The notes under the pieces: generated by a model
What the model was told of the DNA's origin: nothing
Seen by the model: only the letters and a program-made list of their open reading frames with translations
Databases searched by the model: none
Position numbers and translations under genes: made by a program
Assembly: GCA_021738405.1 (NCBI GenBank)
Contig: JAIPCC010000018.1
Location: forward strand, 1 to 33,982
DNA from: Crocinitomicaceae bacterium
Lineage (GTDB): Bacteria; Bacteroidota; Bacteroidia; Flavobacteriales_D; Crocinitomicaceae
Reading direction: 5' to 3'
DNA: 33,982 nucleotides
Part shown: one piece after another, positions 1-7,284 of the stretch
Layout of the letters: each line of letters starts with the position of its first letter
How positions within the stretch are numbered: the stretch's first letter is position 1

Positions 1-564
1 AAAGACCTCCCTCAGATTGCGCCAAACAACCGCGTGCTTGGTGTTATCAGGCCAAGCACTGAAGTGCTCGGAGAACGCACCAAAAGCGGCCACGTGGGCA
101 TTTTAGGAACCGTTGGCACCATCAGCTCGGGGTCTTACCCAATTGAGTTGGCCAAGTTTGCACCAGAAGTAGCCGTACATCAGCACGCTTGCCCAATGTG
201 GGTGCCGCTCATAGAAAACCAACAATACACTCATGAGGCCGGCCGTTTGTTTATTGCCGAAGACGTCCAGGCCATCATGAAACAGCACGAGGCGATAGAT
301 ACCGTTTTATTGGCGTGTACGCATTATCCGGTATTGAAGCAGCAGATTGAAGCACTCGTTGGCCCAGCCGTACAAGTTGTGGCGCAGGGCGCTATTGTTG
401 CACAAAAACTCAATGATTATTTAGTGGCGCATCCGGAAATCGAAACGCGGCTTACCAAAACAGCTACAACAAGGTTTTTTACCTCAGAAACACCGCGGGT
501 CTTTGATGAAAAAGCGAGTTATTTTTTGCAGCAAGAGGTGGCTTCTGAGCACCACAGTTTCTAA
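1..564 (+). CDS. murI: glutamate racemase, C-terminal part (5' end outside window)
   Basis: Interconverts L- and D-glutamate in the cytoplasm, supplying D-Glu for peptidoglycan. The reading frame is open from base 1 (K-D-L-P-Q-I-A-P-N-N-R), so the gene is cut by the window edge; the GTG at 34 is an internal valine codon and not a start. Family hallmarks are visible: G-V-I-R-P early on, an I-L-G-T-V-G-T-I-x-S-G-x-Y block, A-C-P-M-W-V-P-L-I-E, and L-L-A-C-T-H-Y-P-V-L, which carries the second catalytic cysteine and its partner histidine. The first catalytic cysteine and the N-terminal half lie upstream. The gene converges on the DUF4296 lipoprotein gene with only 4 bp between the stop codons and no hairpin between them. 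Confidence 0.93.
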   Translation, partial: KDLPQIAPNNRVLGVIRPSTEVLGERTKSGHVGILGTVGTISSGSYPIELAKFAPEVAVHQHACPMWVPLIENQQYTHEAGRLFIAEDVQAIMKQHEAIDTVLLACTHYPVLKQQIEALVGPAVQVVAQGAIVAQKLNDYLVAHPEIETRLTKTATTRFFTSETPRVFDEKASYFLQQEVASEHHSF

Positions 565-568
565 CTAC

Positions 569-892
569 TTAGCGAATCTTTCTGCTCAAAGCCGTCAGTA
601 GTTGCTCGTTGAGTTCTTTTTGTAGCGCCGGATGAGCTGCATAATATTTCAGACTCTTTTCGAAAGTGCGCTTGGTACAGCCAGCTTTTTTGAAAACGCG
701 TTGAACCGAAAGGTCTAGGGCTGCTTTGTATCGGCCGGGCACGCCGAACTTACTTTGGTAATGGGTTTCTAATAACGTAATTTCCTCAACTAATGGTGTC
801 ATTTGCGCGCGAGGAAGAATACCTTCTGGAACAGCATCTTGTTGGCAAGCGCTCAGTAATATCAAGCAGATCAAAAAGCGCAAGAATATCAT
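569..892 (-). CDS. DUF4296-type lipoprotein
   Basis: A 107-residue predicted lipoprotein. The N-terminus is a short hydrophobic signal ending in L-L-S-A-C (lipobox, Cys16). The mature part begins with P-E-G-I-L-P and continues with mostly helical, charged sequence, the pattern I associate with Bacteroidota DUF4296 proteins. Its start overlaps the pyrC stop as ATGA, so the two are translationally coupled. This kind of protein commonly sits next to dihydroorotase in Bacteroidota, but I know of no established function and see no catalytic motif. It is the last gene of the GT2-pyrC group. Confidence 0.8.
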   Translation of the reverse strand: MIFLRFLICLILLSACQQDAVPEGILPRAQMTPLVEEITLLETHYQSKFGVPGRYKAALDLSVQRVFKKAGCTKRTFEKSLKYYAAHPALQKELNEQLLTALSRKIR

Positions 893-2226
893 CTAGGGAT
901 AAATAAGAGGCGTTGGCCAGGTCCTTGCTCAATGATTTTGGTGTCGGCATATACACAGTTGCCATTGACGTATGTGCTGTGGATATGATTGGCGAACAGA
1001 TGTCCTTCAAACGGAGACCAACCACATTTGTATAATAAATCTGCTTTGCTGACCGGTTTGTTTGGCGTGGGCGCTACGAGTACTAAATCGGCAGCATAAC
1101 CTTCGCGGATATAACCTCTTTCTTTGATTCTAAATAGCGTTGCGGGTGCGTGCGCCATTTTTTCGACGACGCGCTCCAAAGTGATTTTACCCTCTTGTAC
1201 TTTGTCTAGCATGGCCAAAAGCGCGTGCTGAACAAGTGGCCCTCCTGAAGGTGCAGTAGCATATGGTTGTGCTTTTTCTTCAATGGTGTGAGGCGCGTGG
1301 TCGGTCGCCACGACGTCTATGCGGTCGTCTAAGAGCGCCTCCCAAATGCCTTCGCGGTCAAAAGCAGTTTTAACGGCGGGGTTCCATTTGATGAGGTTCC
1401 CTTTTGCGGCGTAGTCTGCATCGCTGAACCATAAATGATGTATACAAGCCTCAGCCGTAATTTTCTTTTGCTCAAGGGGCAGCGTGTTTTCAAATAGTGC
1501 TGTTTCTTTTGCCGTAGAGATATGCAGGATGTGCAGACGCGCATCGTGTTTTTTGGCGAGCGCAACGGCTTTAGAAGATGACAAATAACAGGCCTCTTCG
1601 TTCCTGATGAGTGGGTGTGCACTCACTGGAATTTGGTCGCCGTATTTTTCTTGAAATGCGGCTAAATTGGCTCTTACGGTTGTTTCGTCTTCGCAGTGCG
1701 TAGCAATGAGTGCTCCAACGCGGGAAAACAAGCCTTCTAAGACACTTTCTTTATCGACAAGCATATTGCCCGTAGAGGAACCCATGAAAACCTTGACGCC
1801 GCAAATTTTGGAGGTGTCGGTGCGGAGTACTTCTTCTAGGTTGTCATTGGAGGCGCCCATGAAAAACGAGTAGTTGGCCAGCGCGTTTTGGCCAGCTATT
1901 TGGTATTTGTCTTCGAGTAAGTCTTGGGTGAGTGCGTTTGGAACGGTATTGGGCATTTCCATGAAACTGGTGATGCCGCCGGCAACCGCTGCACGAGATT
2001 CTGTATAAATATTGCCTTTATGCGTCAGGCCAGGCTCGCGAAAGTGAACTTGGTCGTCTATGCAACCAGGTAAAACCAAAAGGCCACTGGCATCGACCTC
2101 TTGCACTTTTTCGGTGACGGAGATTTGTGGAGCAATTTTTTCGATTCTGCCATTAGAAATGAGGATGTCGGCCGTAAATCTTTTGCCTTCATTGACGATA
2201 GTTCCGTTCTTGATGATCGTTTTCAT
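889..2226 (-). CDS. pyrC: dihydroorotase (amidohydrolase family)
   Basis: Cyclises carbamoyl-aspartate to dihydroorotate in de novo pyrimidine synthesis; cytoplasmic metal-dependent amidohydrolase of 445 residues, a normal length. Visible family motifs are L-V-L-P-G-C-I-D-D-Q-V-H-F-R-E-P-G (48-66), G-V-K-V-F-M-G-S-S (possible carbamylated lysine), T-H-C-E-D-E, H-I-L-H-I-S-T and A-T-D-H-A-P-H (catalytic Asp). The usual metal-binding D-x-H-x-H reads D57-D-Q59-V-H61, so the first histidine is glutamine. I recall the same D-D-Q-V-H in other Bacteroidota dihydroorotases, so it is probably a lineage trait. Allantoinase or dihydropyrimidinase are the alternatives from the same superfamily. It starts 7 bp after the GT2 gene and overlaps the DUF4296 gene by 4 bp. 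Confidence 0.88.
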   Translation of the reverse strand: MKTIIKNGTIVNEGKRFTADILISNGRIEKIAPQISVTEKVQEVDASGLLVLPGCIDDQVHFREPGLTHKGNIYTESRAAVAGGITSFMEMPNTVPNALTQDLLEDKYQIAGQNALANYSFFMGASNDNLEEVLRTDTSKICGVKVFMGSSTGNMLVDKESVLEGLFSRVGALIATHCEDETTVRANLAAFQEKYGDQIPVSAHPLIRNEEACYLSSSKAVALAKKHDARLHILHISTAKETALFENTLPLEQKKITAEACIHHLWFSDADYAAKGNLIKWNPAVKTAFDREGIWEALLDDRIDVVATDHAPHTIEEKAQPYATAPSGGPLVQHALLAMLDKVQEGKITLERVVEKMAHAPATLFRIKERGYIREGYAADLVLVAPTPNKPVSKADLLYKCGWSPFEGHLFANHIHSTYVNGNCVYADTKIIEQGPGQRLLFIPR

Positions 2227-2233
2227 GTCTATT

Positions 2234-2950
2234 TTATTTCCATTTCATTTTGCGCATTTGCCAAACGCCAAAAAAAGCTTCTTTGAAAATGCCTTTGCTC
2301 ATTTTTGATTCGCCAACAACGCGATCTATAAATGTGATCGGGATTTCTTTGACTTTAAAACCAAGGCGGACCGCTGCATATTTCATGCAAATTTGAAAAG
2401 CATAACCTTTGAATGGAATGCGGTCGAGCGGAATTTGCTCGAGTACTTTGTGGTGGTAACATTTGAAGCCCGCGGTGGTGTCTTTGATGTTGATCAGGAG
2501 GATGAGTCGCACATAAACGCTGGCAAAATAGCTCATTAAGATGCGTTTGAGGGGCCAATTTCTGACTTTGCCTCCGCGCACATAACGAGAGCCAATGGCA
2601 CAATCGGCGCCGTCTTCGCAAGCCTTGACCAAACGGGGGAGGTCTTTAGGGTTGTGAGAGAAATCGCAGTCCATTTCGATGATGTAGGTGTAGTCGCGAT
2701 CTAGGGCCCACTTGAAACCATGAATGTAGGCCGTGCCGAGCCCCAATTTCCCGGGTCTTTTTTCGAGAAAAACTGCCGGAAATTTTTCCATAAGGGCTTC
2801 GATTTGCGCAGCCGTACCATCGGGGGAGTTGTCGTCGATAAAGAGGATATGGTAACCCTGTTGCAGATCCATAACGGCAGAAATCATTTTGGAAATGTTT
2901 TCAAGTTCGTTATAAGTGGGAATAATAATGAGGGTTCTTGGGCTGGCCAT
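2234..2950 (-). CDS. polyprenol-phosphate mannosyltransferase-like GT2 glycosyltransferase
   Basis: A 238-residue family 2 glycosyltransferase resembling dolichol/polyprenol monophosphate mannose synthase, which loads mannose from GDP-mannose onto a lipid carrier. Motifs are L-I-I-I-P-T-Y-N-E near the N-terminus, F-I-D-D-N-S-P-D-G-T (nucleotide binding), G-L-G-T-A-Y-x-x-G-F, M-D-C-D-F-S-H-N-P (metal-binding D-x-D-like) and G-S-R-Y-x-x-G-G. There is no long C-terminal membrane domain, so it is the short DPM1-type soluble or peripheral form. It leads the minus-strand group with pyrC (7 bp gap) and the DUF4296 gene. Substrate identity is inferred from family only. Confidence 0.85.
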   Translation of the reverse strand: MASPRTLIIIPTYNELENISKMISAVMDLQQGYHILFIDDNSPDGTAAQIEALMEKFPAVFLEKRPGKLGLGTAYIHGFKWALDRDYTYIIEMDCDFSHNPKDLPRLVKACEDGADCAIGSRYVRGGKVRNWPLKRILMSYFASVYVRLILLINIKDTTAGFKCYHHKVLEQIPLDRIPFKGYAFQICMKYAAVRLGFKVKEIPITFIDRVVGESKMSKGIFKEAFFGVWQMRKMKWK

Positions 2951-2962
2951 ATCTAATTTGAA

Positions 2963-2970
2963 CGAAATTA
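2963..2970 (-). promoter_or_regulatory. possible -7 box upstream of the GT2 gene
   Basis: On the minus strand TAATTTCG lies 12 bp before the GT2 start, one base from the Bacteroidota TAnnTTTG consensus. A TTTG lies 14 bp further upstream, closer than the usual spacing of about 19, so this is a weak call. It lies downstream of the rplY terminator, which supports an independent promoter here. Confidence 0.35.
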
Positions 2971-3023
2971 AAGAAGAAAAGTGACAAATGACTTGCTAGT
3001 TCATGAGTTTCTTTTTTGAAGGA

Positions 3024-3058
3024 CATAAAAAAACCGCCTTTTGGGCGGTTTCTTTTAT
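3024..3058 (-). terminator. Rho-independent terminator after rplY
   Basis: The arms AAACCGCC (3031-3038) and GGCGGTTT (3044-3051) form an 8-bp stem with a 5-base loop. On the minus strand the stem is followed by a run of seven T residues. It lies 15-20 bp past the rplY stop and ends the prs-rplY transcript. An A-rich flank on the other side could let it work in both directions, but no plus-strand gene ends here. Confidence 0.9.
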
Positions 3059-3072
3059 GGGTTTGAAACAGA

Positions 3073-3669
3073 TTATGCTTCTTCTTCTTCATCCTCGTCG
3101 TCTCCGGCGTCAGCACCTTTGACAGCGCCACGAGCCATTTTGACAGAAACAACCACTGCGTTTGCAGGGTCTAAGAATTGTACGCCAGGGATTTCGATGC
3201 TGCTCACGCGGATAGACTGACCAATACGAAGTTTGGTGATGTCTAAGGTGATGGCATCTGGCAATGCGCTTGGCAAGCCAATACACTGCAACTGACGGAA
3301 AACGGTCATGAGTTTACCTCCGGCCATTACACCACGAGAAGAACCTGTGATGCGAACTGGCAATTTGACACGTACTTCTTTGTTTTCGTCGAGTTCGTAG
3401 AAGTCAACGTGTTGGATGGTGTCTTTGGTTGGGTGTTGTTGCAACTCGCGAATGATACCAACTGCTTTTTTACCTTCGATGTCGAGGGCAACCTGAAATA
3501 CTTCAGGAGAAAAAACGATTTTGTCAATTGCTGTTCGCTTTACTGAGAAGTGAGTTTGCTCACCTTGACCGTAAAGCACACAAGGAACTAGGCCTGCGTT
3601 ACGCAAAGCCGCAGCATCCTTCTTCCCTACGTTCGCTCGGAGCGAACCGCTCAAATGTGCTGTTTTCAT
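3073..3669 (-). CDS. rplY: 50S ribosomal protein L25/general stress protein Ctc
   Basis: Binds 5S rRNA in the large ribosomal subunit. At 198 residues it is the long Ctc form: an N-terminal L25 beta-barrel (about 1-90, with L-R-N-A-G-L-V-P-C-V-L-Y-G and H-V-D-F-Y-E-L) and a C-terminal TL5-like domain (about 95-180, with V-R-V-K-L-P-V-R and D-I-T-K-L-R-I-G-Q-S-I). The tail is very acidic (D-E-D-E-E-E-E-A), as is usual for this family in Bacteroidota. It follows prs after 13 bp, so the pair is one transcript ending at the terminator near 3024-3058. The prs-rplY linkage is common in bacteria. Confidence 0.95.
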   Translation of the reverse strand: MKTAHLSGSLRANVGKKDAAALRNAGLVPCVLYGQGEQTHFSVKRTAIDKIVFSPEVFQVALDIEGKKAVGIIRELQQHPTKDTIQHVDFYELDENKEVRVKLPVRITGSSRGVMAGGKLMTVFRQLQCIGLPSALPDAITLDITKLRIGQSIRVSSIEIPGVQFLDPANAVVVSVKMARGAVKGADAGDDEDEEEEA

Positions 3670-3682
3670 GTTATATATTTAT

Positions 3683-4612
3683 TTAAGAGATTACAAAATG
3701 TGAACTGATCGATTCGTTGTTGACCAAACGCTTGATGACATCTGCAAAGAGGTCAGCAACACTCACAACGCGAATTTTGTCGCTGTGTTGTTGAAGCGGA
3801 ATGGTGTCGGTAACGATAAGTTCGGTGAGTTTAGAAGCGGCAATGCGTTCGAATGCAGGTCCGCTCAAGACGGCGTGTGTGGTGAATGCGCGCACGCTTT
3901 TCGCGCCTTTTTCAATGAGTAAGTCGGCTGCTGTGGTGAGCGTACCTGCGGTGTCGCACATGTCGTCGATGATCACGACGTCTTTGCCAGCGACATCGCC
4001 AATGACGGTCATTTCAGCAATTTCGTTTGCTTTCTTGCGGTTTTTGTGACAAAGCACTAAGCCACAGTTGAGTTTCTTGGCGTATGAGTTAGCGCGTTTA
4101 GCTCCACCGGCGTCAGGCGCTGCAACAACTAGGTTGTCGTGGTCTATTTGATCGAGTTCGCCGAAGAAAAGTGTAGAAGCAAAAAGGTGGTCTACAGGTA
4201 CTTCAAAAAAGCCTTGGATTTGATCTGCGTGGAGATCCATGGTCATGATGCGGTCTACGCCGGCAGCCATGAGCATGTTGGCGACTAATTTGGCACCAAT
4301 TGCTACCCTTGGTTTGTCTTTGCGGTCTTGACGAGCAAAGCCAAAGTAAGGAATAACGGCAATGATTTTGCGCGCAGAAGCACGACGAGCGGCATCTATG
4401 AGCAATAAGAGTTCGAATAAGTTTTCGGTAGGGGGCATGGTGGACTGCACAATGAACACATCTTGGCCTCTAACTGTTTCTTCGAAAGAGGGTTGGAATT
4501 CACCGTCAGAAAAAACACTTACCTTGACGTCGCCAAGAGCTGCACCAAATGATTTAGCGATGTTGGCTGCGAGTTGTTCGGAAGCCCTGCCTGCAAAGAT
4601 TTTTACGCCCAC
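3683..4612 (-). CDS. prs: ribose-phosphate pyrophosphokinase
   Basis: Makes PRPP from ribose-5-phosphate and ATP, feeding purine, pyrimidine, NAD, His and Trp synthesis. Motifs seen are F-S-D-G-E-F-Q-P-S-F-E-E, the R-Q-D-R-K ATP-site loop, D-L-H-A-D-Q-I-Q-G-F-F, A-A-P-D-A-G-G-A-K-R and the PRPP loop V-I-I-D-D-M-C-D-T-A-G-T. I chose the GTG at 4612, giving 309 residues and starting G-V-K-I-F-A-G. The longer frame from TTG at 4675 adds 21 residues that do not look like the family, overlaps the divergent ABC gene, and would begin upstream of the gene's own TACCTTTG promoter box (4631-4638). The predicted leader is only about 15 bases. Confidence 0.94.
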   Translation of the reverse strand: MGVKIFAGRASEQLAANIAKSFGAALGDVKVSVFSDGEFQPSFEETVRGQDVFIVQSTMPPTENLFELLLLIDAARRASARKIIAVIPYFGFARQDRKDKPRVAIGAKLVANMLMAAGVDRIMTMDLHADQIQGFFEVPVDHLFASTLFFGELDQIDHDNLVVAAPDAGGAKRANSYAKKLNCGLVLCHKNRKKANEIAEMTVIGDVAGKDVVIIDDMCDTAGTLTTAADLLIEKGAKSVRAFTTHAVLSGPAFERIAASKLTELIVTDTIPLQQHSDKIRVVSVADLFADVIKRLVNNESISSHFVIS

Positions 4613-4630
4613 GATACTTAAAATTGGATG

Positions 4631-4638
4631 CAAAGGTA
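4631..4638 (-). promoter_or_regulatory. -7 promoter box of prs (TACCTTTG)
   Basis: The minus strand carries TACCTTTG, an exact match to the Bacteroidota -7 consensus TAnnTTTG, 18 bp before the prs GTG. About 20 bp upstream is a poor -33 candidate (TTAC). It excludes the longer TTG start of prs. It is interleaved with the divergent promoter of the ABC transporter. Confidence 0.65.
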
Positions 4639-4651
4639 AGGAATTAAGAAC

Positions 4652-4659
4652 TAATTTTG
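4652..4659 (+). promoter_or_regulatory. -7 promoter box of the ABC exporter operon (TAATTTTG)
   Basis: TAATTTTG exactly matches TAnnTTTG on the plus strand and ends 7 bp before the ATG at 4667. A start of transcription just downstream would give a leader of only a few bases or none. No clear TTTG -33 element is visible at standard spacing. Confidence 0.55.
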
Positions 4660-4666
4660 TAACACA

Positions 4667-6430
4667 ATGAGTCAAAAGCTACAATATTCCTTGTTCAAAC
4701 GCCTTTTCAGCTTTGCCAAGCCTTACAAAAAATACCTAGTTGTAGCCGTCAGCGCCACGATTTTATTAGCCGCCCTTTCTCCTTCAAGGCCTTATGTCAT
4801 TGGTCAAATCATCGACCGTTACTTGCTCAAAGACAAAGACCCAAACATGTTGTTGTTGGGTTCTTTGCTTGTATTGATCATGCTTTTGTCAGAAGCTGTA
4901 TTGCAAGTTGTGGGCACCTATTTTTCCAATTTACTGGCTCAGTCTGTGATCCGAGATTTGCGTCAAAAAGTGATCCGCCACTTCATGAAGTTGCGCGTGG
5001 CTTATTTTGATAAGAATCCCGTGGGCGCCATGGTAACGAGAGTCGTTTCCGACATGGAAGCCATTACGGAGGTGTTTTCTTCGGGCATGATGGATATCGC
5101 CGCTGACTTATTGTCTTTGGTGCTTATCATCTTATTTATGTTTCTGACCGATTGGCAATTAGCCTTAATGACCCTCATTCCTGTTCCGATACTCATTTGG
5201 GCCACACGCATTTTTGCCCGCGCTATGAAATCTTCTTTTCAGCAAGAGCGGCAGGCGGTCACGAAGCTGAATACATTTGTTCAGGAACGCTTGACAGGCA
5301 TGAGTTTGGTACAACTTTTTAACCGTCAACAACAAGAGGCTCGCCATTTTGAGCACATCAATGCCGAGCACCGCGCGGCGCATATCAAAGCCGTTTGGGC
5401 CAACTCCATTTTCTTCCCGTTTGTCGAATTATTGAGTTCAGTATCAATTGCTTCTTTATTGGTTTGGGGAGCGCTTCAGGCTGCAGGTAAGTCTGAACAA
5501 GAGGTCAGCAATATGTTCGGCGAGTTGTTTGCCTTCGTTTTTTGGATCAGTCAGTTGTATCGCCCAATTCGGATGTTAGCTGATAAATTCAATATCTTGC
5601 AGCGCGGAACAGTAAGGGCGGAGCGTATTTTTGCTGTGCTCGACGAACAAACAGATGTCCAAGACAAAGGGCACTTAACGCAAGTAGATTTCAATCAAAA
5701 TTTACGTTTTCAGGATGTCAACTTCGCTTATGTGGAGGGTCAACCTGTAATTACCGACCTCAATTTAGAAATCACGTATGGTCAGACAGTCGCTATTGTA
5801 GGCGCTACTGGTTCTGGTAAAACAACATTAGTTAATCTGCTAGGTCGTTTTTACGAGCATCAATCTGGTCAAATTCTAATTGGGAATGTACCGATAGAAG
5901 AGATTGAGTTGCCTACTTTGCGCAAAAACATTGCAATTGTTCTGCAAGATGTCTTCTTGTTTTCAGATACCGTTTTCAACAACATTACCCTCGGAGACCC
6001 CTCGATTTCACTAGAGCAAGTCATCAATGCTGCCAAAGAAGTTGGTGCGCACGACTTCATCAGTGCTTTGCCCGATCAGTACGCCCACAAAATTGGCGAA
6101 AGAGGCGGCACGCTTTCCACGGGGCAAAGACAATTGTTGGCGTTTATCCGAGCATATGTGTACCAGCCTTCTTTACTGATTTTAGATGAGGCTACTTCAA
6201 GCGTAGACAGCGAGAGCGAATTCATGATCCAGCGCGCTACAGACAAATTAACTGCCGGCAGAACGTCCATAGTAATTGCCCACCGCTTATCGACTATCCG
6301 AAAAGCAGACCGCATTATTGTCATGGAAAAAGGCCGCATTATTGAGCAAGGTAAACACGAAGAACTCCTCGAACTTGGCGGCCATTATAAAAATTTGTCT
6401 GATAGACAGTATTTCAATCAAGAAGCATGA
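4667..6430 (+). CDS. ABC-type exporter, fused membrane and ATPase domains (MsbA/LmrA-like)
   Basis: A 587-residue half-transporter that would act as a dimer in the inner membrane. The N-terminal type 1 exporter domain (about 20-315) has six hydrophobic segments; the nucleotide-binding domain (about 345-580) has Walker A G-A-T-G-S-G-K-T at about 379, the Q-loop V-L-Q-D-V-F-L-F, signature L-S-T-G-Q at about 483, Walker B L-L-I-L-D-E-A-T and H-loop A-H-R-L-S-T. Lipid, peptide or drug export are all possible; the substrate cannot be read from the sequence. Its stop overlaps the next start as ATGA, tying it to a signal-less periplasmic-binding-fold protein, which is odd for an exporter. It is transcribed divergently from prs. 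Confidence 0.92.
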   Translation: MSQKLQYSLFKRLFSFAKPYKKYLVVAVSATILLAALSPSRPYVIGQIIDRYLLKDKDPNMLLLGSLLVLIMLLSEAVLQVVGTYFSNLLAQSVIRDLRQKVIRHFMKLRVAYFDKNPVGAMVTRVVSDMEAITEVFSSGMMDIAADLLSLVLIILFMFLTDWQLALMTLIPVPILIWATRIFARAMKSSFQQERQAVTKLNTFVQERLTGMSLVQLFNRQQQEARHFEHINAEHRAAHIKAVWANSIFFPFVELLSSVSIASLLVWGALQAAGKSEQEVSNMFGELFAFVFWISQLYRPIRMLADKFNILQRGTVRAERIFAVLDEQTDVQDKGHLTQVDFNQNLRFQDVNFAYVEGQPVITDLNLEITYGQTVAIVGATGSGKTTLVNLLGRFYEHQSGQILIGNVPIEEIELPTLRKNIAIVLQDVFLFSDTVFNNITLGDPSISLEQVINAAKEVGAHDFISALPDQYAHKIGERGGTLSTGQRQLLAFIRAYVYQPSLLILDEATSSVDSESEFMIQRATDKLTAGRTSIVIAHRLSTIRKADRIIVMEKGRIIEQGKHEELLELGGHYKNLSDRQYFNQEA

Positions 6431-7284
6431 AGCGTTTCAAAATAGGCGGTGTTCCTGAACACTTCAATTTACCATGGCGCCTGGCCATTGAAGAGGGAAA
6501 ATTCAAAGATGCAGGCGTAGAACTCCATTGGTCTGACATGACCGGTGGTACGGGCCAAATGATCAAAGGCTTGCAAGCGGGCACACTCGATATCGCTGTA
6601 TTGCTGACCGAAGGCATTACCCGCGCCATTTTAAAAGGACTCGATGCCAAAATTATTGCGATCTATGTGCAGAGCCCTTTGTGCTGGGGCATTCATGCGC
6701 CAACCAACCAATCTTTGCGTGGTTTAGCAGATTTAGATGGGGCCACTTTTGCTATTTCTCGAGAGGGCTCTGGTTCTCACTTGATGAGTTATGTTCTTGC
6801 GCAGCGCGAAGGATGGGATGCAGACGCCTTGTCTTTTGATGTTGTGGGCGATGTTTATGGAGGCCTTTGGGCCTTGAATCACGGTGAATCGCAGGGCTTT
6901 CTCTGGGAAAAATATACCACTCAGCCCTTTGTAGACCAAGGAAAATGCAAGCGAATAGGAGAGGTGTATACGCCGTGGCCATGTTTTGTCATCGCCGTTA
7001 GAAATGAGGTCTTGGCACAAGAAGAAGCGTTGTTGAATGCGGTCATTGGCATCATTCAAGAGCGAGCCGCCCAACTGAAAGCCGCGCCCGACACCCCAGA
7101 AGTACTCGCCTGGCGCTATGCCCTCAAACAAGGAGAAGTGAGCGAATGGTTAAGGCAAACAGAGTGGTCAAGCGCACCCATAATTGATCAGTCTGCGATC
7201 CAAACTACCGTTGAAACACTTCTTGATCTGGCTTTGCTCAGTGCGCAAGAAGCCGAAGACTGGCCTTCCAAGTTATTTAAATGA
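6427..7284 (+). CDS. cytosolic periplasmic-binding-fold (PBP2, NMT1/SsuA-like) protein
   Basis: A 285-residue protein of the type 2 periplasmic-binding fold, as in SsuA/ThiY/NMT1 relatives. It starts directly with the first strand of the fold (M-K-R-F-K-I-G-G-V-P-E-H-F) and has no signal peptide or lipobox, so it should be cytosolic. Fold features include G-G-T-G-Q-M-I-K-G-L-Q-A-G-T-L-D-I-A, the hinge A-I-S-R-E-G-S-G-S-H and a central F-L-W-E-K-Y. The V-P-E-H-F start recalls the Ca3427-like subgroup, which also lacks a secretion signal; I recall that comparison and could not test it. It is coupled by ATGA overlaps to both neighbours. It may sense or sequester a small ligand, but the ligand is unknown. 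Confidence 0.75.
   Translation: MKRFKIGGVPEHFNLPWRLAIEEGKFKDAGVELHWSDMTGGTGQMIKGLQAGTLDIAVLLTEGITRAILKGLDAKIIAIYVQSPLCWGIHAPTNQSLRGLADLDGATFAISREGSGSHLMSYVLAQREGWDADALSFDVVGDVYGGLWALNHGESQGFLWEKYTTQPFVDQGKCKRIGEVYTPWPCFVIAVRNEVLAQEEALLNAVIGIIQERAAQLKAAPDTPEVLAWRYALKQGEVSEWLRQTEWSSAPIIDQSAIQTTVETLLDLALLSAQEAEDWPSKLFK

Noticed and set aside
34-564. Full murI gene starting at GTG 34
   Set aside because: The frame is open to base 1 and the catalytic N-terminal half is absent, so the gene is truncated by the window edge.
4613-4675. Longer prs frame starting at TTG 4675
   Set aside because: It runs through the prs promoter box, overlaps the divergent ABC gene start and adds residues unlike the family; the GTG at 4612 gives a normal length.
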